Positions 34,936-47,300 are shown, numbered from the stretch's first letter. The stretch is 64,000 nucleotides of DNA from Megascapheus bottae (GCA_024803745.1 JANJXV010000002.1:41375757-41439756); one strand, 5' to 3'. Notes: a model not told the origin generated them from the letters alone. A program made the numbers and translations.

Positions 34936-35636
34936 TTTAATTTTATTGTCAAGGTGATATACAGCAGGGTTACAGTTACATATGTAAGGTAGTGAGTGCA
35001 TTTTTTGTTGAACATTGTTACCTCCTCTTTCGTTTTTTTCTCCTACTTTCTCTTCCCTCTAGCCTCCCCCCTCTCAAGTAGTAAAATTCATTTCCAATAT
35101 AGTGTCTTGTGAATATCACTATTGCATTGGTCCATTCTTTGTCCTTTGTCTCACCATTTTATTGTTCCCTTTCCCTTCCTCAGTTCAGATAAATGTATAT
35201 ACAAGACACAAGGTACCAAAATTAAATACAGTGATGACATGGGATAAACCAAAGGGGAAAATATGAAAGAAAAAGGAAATAACTTCACACAGTACATTAA
35301 AAACAATAAAAAAAAAACAACAACAAGGAGGAAAAACCTCTTGTTTCCATATCTTGGAGTTCATTTCTCTTAGCACATCTTATGTGGTCATATGTACATA
35401 GCTATTGAACTATTGTGATCCTCTTTTAGGACTAAACTAGACATATACTAATTACCAATGAGGGAAACCATGGAATCTATGATTCTTTGGATCACAGATG
35501 TCCCCAATTGATGAACGGATCAAGAAAATATGATATATATGTGTGTATATATGTACACAATAGAATTCTATGCTTCCATCAGAAAGAATGACATTACCCC
35601 ATTCATAAGGAAATGGAAAGATTTGGGAAAATGATG
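34936..35636 (-). mobile_element. LINE-1 3' end with inverted 5' part
   Basis: 34936 to about 35479 is L1 3'UTR in minus orientation, parallel to 45245-45520. About 35480-35636 is the adjoining ORF2-terminal region but in plus orientation: 'caattgatgaacggatcaag' and 'gaattctatgcttccatcag' against their reverse complements at 45580-45650. This matches a twin-priming inversion. Confidence 0.8.
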
Positions 35637-35659
35637 ATTTAAAAGAAAAAAAAAACGCA

Positions 35660-35849
35660 GGGCCGAGAGTTTAGCTTAGTGGTAGAGTGCTTGCCTAGCA
35701 TGTACGAAGACTGGGTTTGAATCCTCGGTACCACGTACATAGAAAAAAAGCCACAAATGGTGCTGTGGCTCAAGTGGTAGAGCTTTAGCCTTGAGAAAGC
35801 CCATAGACAGTACCCAGGCCCTGAGTTCAAGGCCCAAGACTGGCAAAAA
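35660..35849 (+). mobile_element. ID-like dimeric SINE (type I)
   Basis: From 'gccgagagtttagcttagtg' to 'agactggcaaaaaaaaacac'. A complete dimer with a short CA-rich end. Confidence 0.92.
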
Positions 35850-36848
35850 AAAACACACACACAAAGCTTCAGAGAATCAAAAACACAGCAAAATCTTGAA
35901 AGAAACCATAAGAAAGTACCACCTATTCTCTCTCAGGAAAGATAATAGTCTCTTTATTTCTCTAATGGAACAACATGATACTTTCATACTTTCCCATTTC
36001 ACTGTTATACAGATGTGTTTTGTGATATCAGCTGTTCTCACAATCTTCATAGTACATTTCTCCTCAGACTTGTGGTGAAAAATGAATCTTAGCAAAACAA
36101 AGTAAGAGTCACTTGAAATTGAGTAATACAATATTGAATTCTGTGAAAGGAGTTAAAAATAATAAGAGGGAATGTCCACAGTGGTGGTTAAGATGGCTCT
36201 CAGAAGAGGCAAGATACAGTCATGAAAACTTGTCACTGCCTGTCTTCTTGCATTTAGGTGTAGACTGTCGTGTCTGTCAGGCAGCAGAGCTTCTTTACTC
36301 ACAAGCCAATGTAATGTTCAGTAATGGCATTATTGCTGTTAACTGTCAATGTTACTACTCTGTCCCTTTGCTACTTATGCCACTAGAGGTTTTAGGGACC
36401 TTCACTGTCAGAGTGAAGTAAGCCACGTGAATTTGGTTCCTTGTTTCAGCATTGTTTATGCAACTTCTATCAATGGGTAGTTCTCAGTGTCCTCAACTAA
36501 AAAATGGGGATGCATCAATATTGTATTCATCAGCATTTAAGAATGATCTTGTCAGGTTAATAAATAATGTCTATAAACCACCTTGGTAACTAAATTCTTC
36601 AAGAGATATTAACATCAGAATCATAATTGAAGGATTCTCTTCTTTGCTTCTTCAGAGCAATGAACTGGCATATACTTTGCCTTGTCAGAAATTTTATGAA
36701 TTAGCTTTGTTTCATCAACCCTCAAACAGTTTTATCTCTAGTGTGACAGATTTAATCACAGATTTTCACAAAACTCTCTAGGGGCATTTACAATGCGCCA
36801 ACTTCCTATTCCATTCACTTTCATAAGTCTCATCTCCTGAAAACAAAT
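35850..36848. other. Intergenic DNA, possible conserved block
   Basis: No gene or repeat is recognised. The stretch at about 36630-36840 includes a TGACAG and TAATC cluster that could be regulatory; see findings. Confidence 0.35.
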
Positions 36849-36864
36849 TGTAACTCAATTTTTT

Positions 36865-37186
36865 TTCTCTCCTTTTCTCCTCCCCCATCCTCCTCCTCCT
36901 CCTTCTTCTTCTTCCTCTTCTTTCTTCTTCTTTGCTTATCATCCTACTTGCATTTTTTTTATTTTTTTTATTGTAATTAGTAAAAGGGTTACATGATATT
37001 TGCCAGATAGAAAGTGCATTTATTCACATACATTGATACTCTTTCACATGTCTTGGTACCCATTTCCCTCCCCCCCCACACCCTCTACCCATCTTGGTTT
37101 TCCCCCCTTCCCTATCAAATTTCAAATATCCAAATACAAATAAATTCAATATATCAGATAACAAAGTGAGATACTATACCAATATG
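36865..37186 (-). mobile_element. LINE-1 3'UTR with expanded purine tail
   Basis: Reverse of the first L1 lineage: 'aaaagggttacatgatattt', 'tttcacatgtcttggtaccc', C-rich stretch (complement of the polypurine tract), 'tcagataacaaagtgagata'. Its tail side (36865-36950) is a GAA/GAG-type repeat on the minus strand. The 16-base direct repeat tgtaactcaatttttt flanks it at 36849-36864 and 37187-37202. Confidence 0.87.
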
Positions 37187-37225
37187 TGTAACTCAATTTT
37201 TTAAACCTTAGAAATCAAAGAACTA

Positions 37226-37428
37226 GGGGCAGGGAGTTTGGCCTAATCGTAGAGTGCTTGCCTAGCATGGATGAAGACCCGGGTTCGATTCCTTGGTACC
37301 ACATACATAGAAAAAAGCTGGAAGTGGTGCTGAGGCTCAAGTGGTAGAGCTCTAGCCTTGACAAAGTCCAAAGACAGTGCTCAGGCCCTGAGCTCAAGCC
37401 CAGGACTGGCAAAAAAAAAAAAGAGAAA
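37226..37428 (+). mobile_element. ID-like dimeric SINE (type I)
   Basis: From 'ggggcagggagtttggccta' to 'ggactggcaaaaaaaaaaaa'. The 14-base direct repeat gaaatcaaagaact lies at 37211-37224 and 37429-37442. Confidence 0.95.
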
Positions 37429-37442
37429 GAAATCAAAGAACT

Positions 37443-37849
37443 GAAACAGAAAGGCAGTCTAAAATATACTTGATTAAATTTATAGGGAATATTTTGCACT
37501 GTGATCCTTTACAACTTGCTACTGCTACAGACAAGCCAATGCTGGTAACTCATGTAGACAGATCACTTTGAAGGAAGGCGTCCATTTGCTACAGTCAGAT
37601 ACTGGGATCCATTGGGTGTGTTTATCTTATTTAATTCTGTACCATAAAATAGGATTTTTAAACATTTTATGATGAGAAAACTTTGAAAATAGAAACTGAA
37701 AATTTGGCTCCAAACTCTGAAACTATAAACATGCTCATACAATTCCAACAGATACCCAAGACCAATACGATCTAGCGCTTCTGTAGAAGTACACTGAGAA
37801 TACATTTTTTAATCTTAATTTTGAGCATAACAATGTGCCTGAGAGGTGT
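37443..37849. other. Intergenic DNA, no gene seen
   Basis: AT-rich, no recognisable features. Confidence 0.4.
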
Positions 37850-38250
37850 CCTGTTACTCTGATTTAGAATGGAAATTTCCCAGAGATAATGAATAGGTCC
37901 AGTTTGAAATGCCCCCCATTAGCTCAATTCTCAGCTGATGTACCATTTTAGGAAAGGGTAAAAACTCTAGGTGGTGGGGCTTAGCTAGAGGAATTAGGTA
38001 ACTGGAGGGGTGGGGGGTCTGTCTTTATAGCTGAAGTCCAGCCCTTCCTCTCTCTGCTTCCTTGCCACCATGAAATAAGTAGCCCTGTCATATATTACTA
38101 CTGCCATGTTTTTTTCAACTCATCATAAACCCCAAAATCAATAGATCCAAAAATGATGAACCAAAACCTTTGAAATTATAATAAAGCCTACCTTCCTGAA
38201 GCTGTTACATTAGGCATTTTGTCACAGCAACAAAATGTCTGATTAGTACA
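37850..38250 (+). mobile_element. Solo LTR of the ERVL-MaLR type
   Basis: Features of rodent MaLR LTRs appear in order: 'tctaggtggtggggcttagc' (the 'aggaggtggggcc' block), 'ttcctctctctgcttccttg', 'gccaccatga', 'aaattataataaagcctacc' (poly(A) signal region) and the end 'cattttgtcacagcaacaaa' followed by 'ctgattagtaca'. No internal retroviral genes are present. Confidence 0.7.
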
Positions 38251-38507
38251 CTTAGTTGATAGTTTACATGGAATAAATGCCTACACTTTGGCAGTCATTA
38301 TCCCCCCCCAACACTCATAAACATTAATCGATAAATGAAACATTTGTATGTGCATACACAGAAGTCTATATACCACCTATCTAATTTAATGGACTGCCAG
38401 GCAGCCTACCTCTCTGTTTAGAGACACCAAAACACAAACATTCCTCAGGAGAAACACCACTGGTGTTGATTGCAGTTTCTATCTCAATCTCAAAGATTCT
38501 CTTTTTA

Positions 38508-38775
38508 AATTTAATTTAATTTTATTGTCAAGGTGATGTACAGAGTGTTACATATGTAAGGTAGTGAGTACTTTTCTTTGTCTTTTTTGTGTGGGTCATG
38601 GGGCTTGAACTCAGCCTGGGCACTGTCCCTGAGCTCTGCAGCTCCATTGCATCTTTTCCAGCTCATCATTTGTTCCACTGTGCAAATCTACTCACTCTCT
38701 TTGCTTCCCCTCCCTTTTCTGTTCCTCCCTCCCATCCTCCTCCATTATTTCTTCACCTCTTCACTAAACGACAGA
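38508..38775 (-). mobile_element. LINE-1 3'UTR (second lineage), interrupted by a SINE monomer
   Basis: 'attttattgtcaaggtgatg' and 'acatatgtaaggtagtgagt' match 34936-35000. A C/T-rich part continues after 38647. Between them sits the SINE fragment at 38583-38645. Confidence 0.75.
38583..38645 (-). mobile_element. Type II SINE right-monomer fragment
   Basis: 'gtcatggggcttgaactcag' then 'ggcactgtccctgagctctg', the reverse of the right monomer. The left half is absent. Confidence 0.75.
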
Positions 38776-39631
38776 CTGACAGACATGGTTAAGTGCATCT
38801 TGTTTAAACATCTGCCTTTATTATTGTTGAGTGACTGCCCTATGCGTTGGCAGAGTTCTTACTCATCTTTCACTCAGGAATTCAGATGACTTGATTAGAA
38901 AGCTGCGCTCAGAGGGTCCTGACAGATGTCTCTTACTTTCTTTTAAGACCACCATGAATGCTCAGGCATTCCACACAGACAGTTTTCTGACCATCTGTTT
39001 GGGGTACTTGGCTACACTGAACATTTAGCTGAGGAATCCCACACCCACACCCCCAAAGATTAGTTTTCTTCTGGGAAATAAAAAGATGAAAAGCCATTTA
39101 AAATGTGTGTGTTGTGAGCATGTTAGCAGTCAGTTCCTAAAACTGTATGTTTCAGCAACTGTGGAGAACTGGCAAAATTAAAATACAACCTGGAGGAAAC
39201 TAAAGACCAAAGAAAAGGAAGTTCACAATGTTATATCAGAAAATTCTGAAACTTTACCTGAAGAAAATGAGGCTTAAAAGAAAGAAATCTATTGTGGGAA
39301 GTGTTATCATGGAATAAGTATAAACCAGCGATAAAACGGGTTATCATTAAAGGCACTGCATAACTTTCAGGGCTGCCTTACCTCTTTCCTCGGCGCGTCA
39401 CCCCCTTCTCATACTTAAGTTCTTTGGCTTTCTTGTTTGCCAGTGTGATGCTTCGTCAGATCATCCCTAACAGACTTTCTCTGAGTTTAGCTGCCCCCTT
39501 GCACCTCTTACACAGGCCTTTCCAGCTGGTGCAATGTGATCTGCTTCCGAATCCCCTAACTCATATTTTATTACTCAGCGTTCTTTTGACTTTTGTTAAC
39601 AATTTTTGGTTGATGTTGTCTTGATGATGAC
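38776..39631. other. Intergenic DNA, no gene seen
   Basis: No recognisable gene. Short open frames near 38831-39028 and 39424-39624 have no family signature. Confidence 0.4.
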
Positions 39632-39762
39632 CCTGAGTTTTGCTGTGTAGATGAGGCTTGTCCAGAACTCACGGTGTAGCCCAAGTGGGCCTGAAAATGA
39701 CTATTCTTCTACCTCTGACATACTAGATTGTGGGTATATGCAACCATACCCATCTTTGACTT
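39632..39762 (-). mobile_element. Old B1-like (7SL) SINE
   Basis: 'gagttttgctgtgtagatga', 'ccagaactcacggtgtagcc' and 'gattgtgggtatatgcaacc' follow the reverse B1 order. Confidence 0.65.
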
Positions 39763-39847
39763 TTTAAATTTGTTTAAGAACACCTGTCTCATACACCACT
39801 GTGTTTTCAGCCCTTTGTACATGCCAGATATTCAATAGAAGTTTATT

Positions 39848-39945
39848 TAAGCCAAGTATGGATGAGTTGTGCCTATAATCCTCAGAAGGCTGATATCTAG
39901 AAGCACTGTGATTCGTGGCAAGGCTGGGGAGAAAAGTTAGCACCA
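39848..39945 (+). mobile_element. Type II SINE left-half fragment
   Basis: 'agttgtgcctataatcctca' and 'gaaggctgatatctagaagc' are a diverged B1-like head. The right half is missing. Confidence 0.6.
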
Positions 39946-42419
39946 GTCTACTGATGGCGTGGCTCTAAATTTAAACTCTCTGCACCATGAAAATAAAAGT
40001 TTATTGAATGGAGTTAAGAGAAAAGTAGATAAAAAATACTTATTGTGAAACAATTCCTTCACCTTTAACAAATGTATCCTTACTCCTGGAAGAGAATTAG
40101 ACAAGGAAAAACAAGCTGACATACTTTTCTAGTGTCTAGAATTCTGGGAGCTGGTACACCACCCCCACAGAGGATGACCCCTAGATGCCTTAAAATGTCG
40201 CTGGTTGAAGAAGTGCCTGCCTCACATGATACAACTGGCTCAAATGAAACTGTCTCTACCCCAAACTACTTTTCTATACTTTGAGCCTCTCCCTCTACCC
40301 AGAATGCATCGTTCAACAGATATAACAGTATCATCGATTTGACAAGAGCTTCACACCCTATCCAAAAAAAAATTAAATGGATGGATTGAAAATATAACAT
40401 TCCAGTACTTCCATGTGTAGGGATTGGATTTGAAACTACCTTCATTTGAAGAGAATAAGTCATAGAATAATCTCTCCTCTAATATGTAAATACTGGTTTA
40501 TAGTACATTTTGTATGAATCAATAATATTTTATTGGAACATAGAAGCAAATTCTAGAAAATTTAAATAAGGTAAAAAGATGAAAAGGAAATAATGTTTGT
40601 GGCCTGTGTTGCCTTATCTGCATAAATAGGAGACAATAAAACAGTGTTTTCACTTACAACTCACTTCCACACAGAGTACAGCAGTGTCTGACAAGGTCAT
40701 TCCAAGCACACTAGTAAGTGTGGGCTTCTCGAGAATAAAGAGTAAATCTTTCCTCGTTTGAATCCCTTGCTTTACTCCCTGCTGTCTGTGGCTCCATCCT
40801 CAAGGCTCAATACATAATTGCAAAATGAACTGATTACATTTAGCAGTGAGATGATCAACCCTGGCTTGAGACCTATTGAGTATTTTCAGAGAGGTAGAGA
40901 ATAGATCAGAAGCACTCTGTAACACTTGGGGGACATTTGGGAAGTCGAAAATTTTTAGCACAGTACATGAAAACATTCTCTTAACAGTTCAAGCTAATGG
41001 CAGATAAAATTAGCTGCTTATTTACCACATTCTACAGGGACATGGACTTGTAAACGGGACCAGAAATGAGCTTGTGGTGAGGCTGATGTAGATTTTCCCA
41101 CTCTAGAGGCCTGAGCTAAAGGGGTAAAGGGAAGTTTCTGAAAGAAAACCCTGGAGGTACAGATCCTCCTTTGCTGTAGGACAGAAGGGTATTGGAGAAG
41201 GAGCCATGACACTCAGAGTATTTCAGCCTTTTTCCAGTTGCATTTATCCTCTGACATGAGCCTGAGTGGGGTTTTGGACACAAGGTCTTCAGGCTGAAGC
41301 ATTTTCTATCTTTCTTACACAATGTCTTCTCTTTGAACTGTTCTCACATCCTCAACTTTATCCCAACCCACTTAAATCTAGTAGGTGACGTGACACAGTA
41401 TACATGCCAGTATGAGACAAGCTGGCCCCTACCGGTGCATAGGGAAATTAGTTTACTTGAGAAATGAATGTGTGCCTTGTCATTGAATTAGAACATTAAG
41501 GAGAAATTGTGGTGACATCTTCTTAACACATATTTTGTTTGCCAAGATATTGAGAAATTTAAAGGTACTTCAACATAACTTATCCTTTACTTCCATACAT
41601 ATAGAGTTTCCAATGAGTGGGGTGAAATAAGCCTGTTATTAGTGTTTAGTTCAGTAAGTGTCTTCAAGATTACATATGCTTAAATATGTATATATATTTA
41701 TATAAAATATATGTATGTGTATGCATGCATGGAAAGAGAGAGAGATGTAATCCCTATCAGAATCCAGATTCAGAATATTGTCATCACTACAGATTCTTCC
41801 ATTACAATCTACTGTAATATCGCAACCTTAAATACTGACAAACATTAACTTAGGTAAAGCTCCCATAGTCTTGCTTTCTTCAGACCATCATGGTCTTGGA
41901 ATACAAAGTATGTAGCCTTTGTGTCTGGTTCTTTTATCTGACACAATGGTTTGAAGATTCATCCAATATGGATGCATATATGTATATGTAAAAGACTGTG
42001 CCTTTGCATTTTGCTCCTCTGAATCAAATATGATTCTCTGTTTTTGTAAAAGGAAAAAAATTATCTTCCAAAGGGAATTTCTCAAGGCATAACTGTGACT
42101 TTTTTCAAATGTTTTGTTTTTGTTTACACTCAGAGTAAAATGTATGTCAAATCCTGGATCATCCTGGGAACACACATCCAATCTTTGCAAAGACACAGTA
42201 GCCTGGCTGAGATTTGGTGTTTCTTTGGTTCTATATAGCTAAGAGGTCTGAAAAGCTGCCTGGTCTTCTTAACAGGGAAAAGAGATTGGAACTCAAGCAA
42301 GTTTATGCAGTTTTAGAGTGCACTTCATGATGAGAAAGATCTCATGTGTACATCACAAGAAGCTATGATGGAAGTCTTGCTAAAAATTGCTTATAGATCA
42401 TAATATATAAGAAGGGGCA
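39946..42419. other. Intergenic DNA, no gene seen
   Basis: A tata/gtat-rich patch occurs at 41685-41750, ending in gagagaga. No coding frame with family resemblance and no young repeat is seen. Confidence 0.4.
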
Positions 42420-42421
42420 AG

Positions 42422-42612
42422 GGGGTTGGATGTTTGACCTAGTGGTAGAGTGCTTGCCTAGCATGCACCAAGTTCTCAGTTCAATTCCTTGGTGCAACAT
42501 ACATAGAAAAAGCTGAAAATGGTGCTGGGACTCAAGTGGGTAGAGTTCTAGCCTTGAGAAAGCCCAAGGAGAGCACTCGAGCCCTGAATTTAAGCCCCAG
42601 GACTGGCAAAAT
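42422..42612 (+). mobile_element. ID-like dimeric SINE (type I)
   Basis: From 'gggttggatgtttgacctag' to 'ccaggactggcaaaataaaa'. Complete dimer. Confidence 0.92.
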
Positions 42613-42761
42613 AAAAAAGAAGAAGGAGGAGAAAAGGCCTCAGGTGCAAATGGAAAGGAGTTGCGCTTCTGGCACTAGTGAGTTGGTGAGACACTTTCCC
42701 AAAGAGAAATTATCTTGTATTTTATTGTCTGGATAATGTGTAGAGGGGCAATACTTCTCGA

Positions 42762-42893
42762 ACTTTGGCACCCCTTCTCATGCTTTTGTCCCCCTTTCTT
42801 CTCCCCCACCCCTTCCCAATCATCTTGCTTTCCCCCTTCCCTTTCCTATTTCAAATAAACGTATATACAACATACCAGGTAACAAAGTTAGAT
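42762..42893 (-). mobile_element. LINE-1 3'UTR fragment
   Basis: 'caccccttctcatgcttttg', C-rich run and 'acataccaggtaacaaagtt' correspond to the reverse of the first L1 lineage. It ends directly against the IDH3A pseudogene. Confidence 0.65.
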
Positions 42894-42894
42894 A

Positions 42895-44400
42895 GAGGCT
42901 GTCGCCTGTGGTGAGAGGAGCGGACAGGATGGCTGGGTCGGTGTGGGTCTCCAAGGTCTCTTGACTTTTGGGGGGAACATTGCACAGGCCCAAGCAGGTG
43001 ACCAGCGGTTTTGCTGGTGGTGTGCAGTCACATCAGTAACTGTCATTCCAGGGGATGGAATTGGTCCAGAAGTTTCCACTGCAGTTATGAAGATCTTCGA
43101 TGCTGCCAAAGCGCCCATCCAGTGGAAGGTGCGGAATGTCACCAGGCGGCAAGTGGGTGATTCCTCCAGAAGCCAAGGAGTCCATGGACAAGAACAAGAT
43201 GGGCAAGAGAGGCCCCCTGAAGTCCCCAATAGCGGCAGGTCACTCCTTCATGAATCTACTGCTGCGGAAGATGTTTGACCTTTATGCCAATGTCCTGCCG
43301 TGTGTGTCCATCGAAGGCGATAGACACCCCCTACATGGATGCCAACGTCGTCACCACTCGAGAGAAGGAGAGCACAGTGGCATCGCACCCTTGATCGTGG
43401 ATGGTGTTGTTCCAAGCGGAAATTCAGAGGAGTTGCAGAAAACCGTAAAGATGCTAAGTTTCATGAGATGTACCTCAATACAGTGTGTCTGAACAGGGTA
43501 CAGGACCCATCCCAATTTCTGGTCATGCCAAACCTGTACAAAGACATCCTTAGTGACCTGTGTGCCGGCCTGATCGGAGGGCTGTGTGTCACCCCAAGTG
43601 GCAACATTGGGGCCAATGAACTGGCCATATTTGGGTCGGTGCACAGGACGGCCCCAGATATAGCAGCCAGGACACGGCCAACCCCACCACCCTCCTGCTC
43701 TGGTCGTGATGCCACATGAGGCTCTTCCACTAGGCTGAGAGAATCGAGGCTGCCTGTGTTGCTACAATTAAAGATGGGAAGACCTTAACAAAAGACTTGG
43801 GAGGCCAGGCCAAATGGTCAGAGTTCACCGACCAGACCTGTCGCTGAGTGAAGGATTTGTGGGAGTGACCACGGTCAAGGGCGTGATGGACACAGGAACC
43901 TCTCTCCACCACCTGCTATTCTGTCTGCATTTGGTTCGACTGTTTCTTGACAGTGCATTTTCTGATCTGGCCTTTTCTTAACAAACATCACCGGGAGGCT
44001 GCAGGCCACATGCTAGGCCAGCTTTCAAAGGACTTTTCCAAATGATGTTTCTGTCTATTACGTGTCCATTTGGGAAACATTTTTTCTAGTAAACTGCAAG
44101 TGGACTGTGTCATTTGCCATTGATACACCATTTTACACATCAGTTCAAATCAGTTTTCCTCTGCTGTAAATACGATACAGAAGTACTCAAAGAAAACACC
44201 TATCTTTTTAAGTAATGGAAAGACAAAAATACTTTCCCTCTTTTCCTTGGGTGTTGAAAAGCAAAATGGAAATAAAACACTGTATTAAAGTCCTAGCACG
44301 AAATAACATTCTTAGAAAAATTCTAATGGGCACCAGAAAAATTTCTAGGGAAAATCCACATGAAAACCACAAACCTGAACATGTGGTAGTGCTGCTGTAA
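42895..44400 (+). pseudogene. IDH3AP: IDH3A processed pseudogene
   Basis: A retrocopy of the mRNA for the alpha subunit of mitochondrial NAD-dependent isocitrate dehydrogenase (TCA cycle). The start at 42929 opens the mitochondrial presequence ('[11 protein letters not shown]'), but a TGA follows at once in 'gtctcttgactt'. The conserved block '[20 protein letters not shown]' is readable, followed by 'ESMDKNKMG', '[20 protein letters not shown]' and '[19 protein letters not shown]', spread over different frames because of small indels. About 55 residues are missing between 'DGVV' and 'KFRGVAE' near 43412. Coding homology ends at about 43865. The lack of introns shows retroposition. Downstream sequence to about 44280, with AATAAA at 44271, looks like a retained 3'UTR; the true 3' limit could lie further on. 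It is not expected to make enzyme. Confidence 0.9.
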
Positions 44401-45244
44401 ATTAAGAAAAGATTTTTCCTTTACATGAATTACTAGGAACACAAACTTCATATCCAAGAACTATTATTATATAAGAAGCAATATAACTTTTGTTCATGAG
44501 ATAAAGAATATATTGCGCCCAAGGCACCAGATGTATTTTGTATTCAATTATTTTATTCCCCTGAGATGAAATATTCGTGGCAAGAACTCTTCATGAAGTA
44601 AACAGGGGTCAAATCCTCTCTGACAGGATACAGGTGGTGGCATCCTCTGAGCCCCAGAGCCACACCCTGATCTGAGCCAGGAGAGTCGCATCACAGCCTC
44701 AGCCATTCCTGCACTTGCTGTGGAGATGGGCTCCTGCCAGCCTATGGCCTGCTCTGCCTGAGCGCTGGTGTTCTGGTTGTGATTAAGGCACACAGGGCTG
44801 TGGGCTGTTTACGATTAATTTCCAGAGCATCCTCCCCTTCCTCTCTGTCCCTCCCTGCCATGTCACTGCTTTAGCAATACCCATCAAAGATGCCACAGCA
44901 GCGGCTGAGTGGGCACCCACCATCAGGCCACGTGAGACATGAGGTGATTGGTGGTAACTTTTGTTCTTTGCCAGAGCATGACCTTTGTCCCCAAACCAGA
45001 GGCAACCCAGGTTCTCCCTTGACTCTTGTGTGAATCTGCACACTTCCGGCTCTGCCTGTGTGCTCAGATTGCTGAGACATTGCCAGTCTAGGAACCTTTT
45101 TTTTTCTATAAGCTTGTAGCCAGACATGATCTCATGTGTATCCTACCTTGTTTACAGGCTGATAAGCTTCCTCTGTCTTGCTGGATTGTGCTAAGTATCA
45201 GTGGTTCTCAGGATCATGGAAATTAATAAGGAATTTCCAAATGG
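44401..45244. other. Moderately GC-rich block, possible further IDH3A 3'UTR
   Basis: About 44560-45095 is richer in GC than its surroundings, has no recognisable repeat, and ends at a T-run (45099-45106). It could be distal 3'UTR of the retrocopy or older unique DNA. I cannot decide from sequence alone. Confidence 0.3.
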
Positions 45245-47300
45245 AAAAGAGAAACCAAAGTCAGATACAATAACCACATGAGATAAAACATAAGTGGAAA
45301 AAAATGAGAAAAGAAATAACTTCACATAGTACATAAGGAACAATAATCACAAAGATAAACCTCTTTTTTCCATAACCTAGAATTCATTTCATTTAGTCTC
45401 ATTCTATCTGACCACATGTAAGTAGCTTTTGAGCTATTATAATCCTTTGCTAGGAAAGTCCTAGATGTGTACTGATTATTACAAACAAGGGAAACCATAG
45501 AGCCTATGTTCATTTGGGTCTGGCTCACTTCACTTAATATGATTTTTTTTCAAGTCTTTCCATTTCCTTACAAATGGAGTGATGTCATTCTTTCTGCTAG
45601 TAGCATAGAATTCTATTGCATATAAGTACATCTTCTTGATCCAATCATCTACTAGGGGCACCTGGGTTAGTTCCATATCTTTGCAATGGTAAATAGTGCT
45701 GCAATAAACATCATTGTGCTGGTGGCTTTGGTATGTCCTTATTTCTGGACGATTGGGTAAATGTCAAGGAGTGGGATTGTTGGGTCATAGGGGAGCTCTA
45801 TGTTTTATTTTTTGAGGAATTGCCATACTGCTTTCCATACTGGTTGAATGAGTTTGCACTCCCACCAACAGTGTAGTAGTGATCCCTCCTAGCCATATCC
45901 CCTCCAGCATCTGTTGTTATTAAATTTCTTGATCATGGCCATTCTAACTGGAGTGAGATGGAATCTCAAAGTTGTTTTGGTTTGGGTTTTTTGTTGTTTT
46001 TTGGTTGTTGTTGTTTTTTTTATGGCCAGACAAGTCAAGGGTTCTTCATATTTCCTCTACAGAGAAGTATCTAAGTCTTTAGCCCACCTTTTAATGGGAT
46101 GGTTGTACCTTTGAGGATTTGTTTTGGAAAGATTCAATTTTTTGAGCTTTATGTATCTTTTACATCTGAGACTCTTGTCTGTTGTATGACTAGTGAAGAT
46201 CTCACACGCTGTGGGTGGGCTTTCTATTTAACTTGCTAGCTATGTCTTTTGTCATACAGAAGATCTGGAGTTTAGTGCATTCTCATTTGCCCAAACTTTC
46301 TTTAATTTGTTGTTTCTGGGCCTTTATTAAGAAAGTTTTAACCTAGTGTCAAGGAGGCCTTGTGTATCTCCTATTCCTTCTTGTAGAGTTTTCATGGTAT
46401 CTGTTTTTACCTCAGGATCTTTGATCCATTTGGAGTTAATCCTGGTGCAGGGTGACATATAAGGATCCAACTTTAGTTTTTTGCAGGTGCTTAACTAGTT
46501 CTGTCAGCACCATTTGTTGAATAGGCTGTCTTTCTTCCATGGCATTTTTTTTGTTCCCTTATGGAAGATTAGGTAGCCATAGATCTGTGGGTTGATTTCT
46601 GGGTCTTCAGTTCTATTCCATTTGTCCTCAGGCCTATTCTTGTGCCAGTACCAAGCTGTTTTGATTACTAAAGCTCTATAATAGAGTCTAAATTTTATAC
46701 TGATATTCCTCCTGTGCTGTTCTTTCTGCTAAGGATTGTTTTTGCTATATGGGGTCTTTTATTTTTCCATATGAAAATTTGGATTGCTCCCTCTATTTCA
46801 TTAAAGAATGACATTGGGATGGCATGGGGTTTGCATTGAATTTGTAGATAGCCCTTGGCAAGATTGCCATTTTCTCGATGTTAATTCTTCCAATCCAGGA
46901 GCATGGAAGGTTTTTCCAATTCCTCAGTTTTCAGGTTTTTAAAGTTTTCATTTACATTCTTAGTTAAGTTAATTCCTAGCTACTTTTATTTTCTTTGAGA
47001 CTATTGCAAAAGGAGTTGCTTTCCTGATTGCTGCTTCACTCCTCTCATTATTGGCATACAGGAAGTCAGTTGATTTTTGAGGGTTAATTTTATACCCTGC
47101 CACCTTGCGAAAGTTTCAAGTCAGCTCAAGCAACTTGGCAGTGGAGTCTAAAGGGTTCTTTAAATGCAGAATCATGTCACCTGCAAAGAGGGAAAGTTTC
47201 ACTTCCTCTTTCCCTATTTGGATCCCCTGTATGTTTGCTTCTTGCCTTAATGCCCTGCCTAGGAATTCTAATACTATATGGTAATTTTGTCTTCTCCAAT
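45245..47300 (-). mobile_element. LINE-1, 3' half of ORF2 plus 3'UTR, degenerate
   Basis: A 2 kb antisense L1. Markers from 3' to 5' of the element include 'gtaaatagtgctgcaataaa', 'gcactcccaccaacagtgta', 'ggccattctaactggagtga', 'ttgatccatttggagttaat', 'gcaccatttgttgaataggc' and 'cctgcaaagagggaaagttt'. It covers the region C-terminal of the reverse-transcriptase core. Frequent stops and frameshifts mean no protein. It lacks 5'UTR, ORF1 and the endonuclease part. Confidence 0.93.

Noticed and set aside
45914..46114. Hydrophobic open frame
   Set aside because: Lies antisense inside a degenerate L1.
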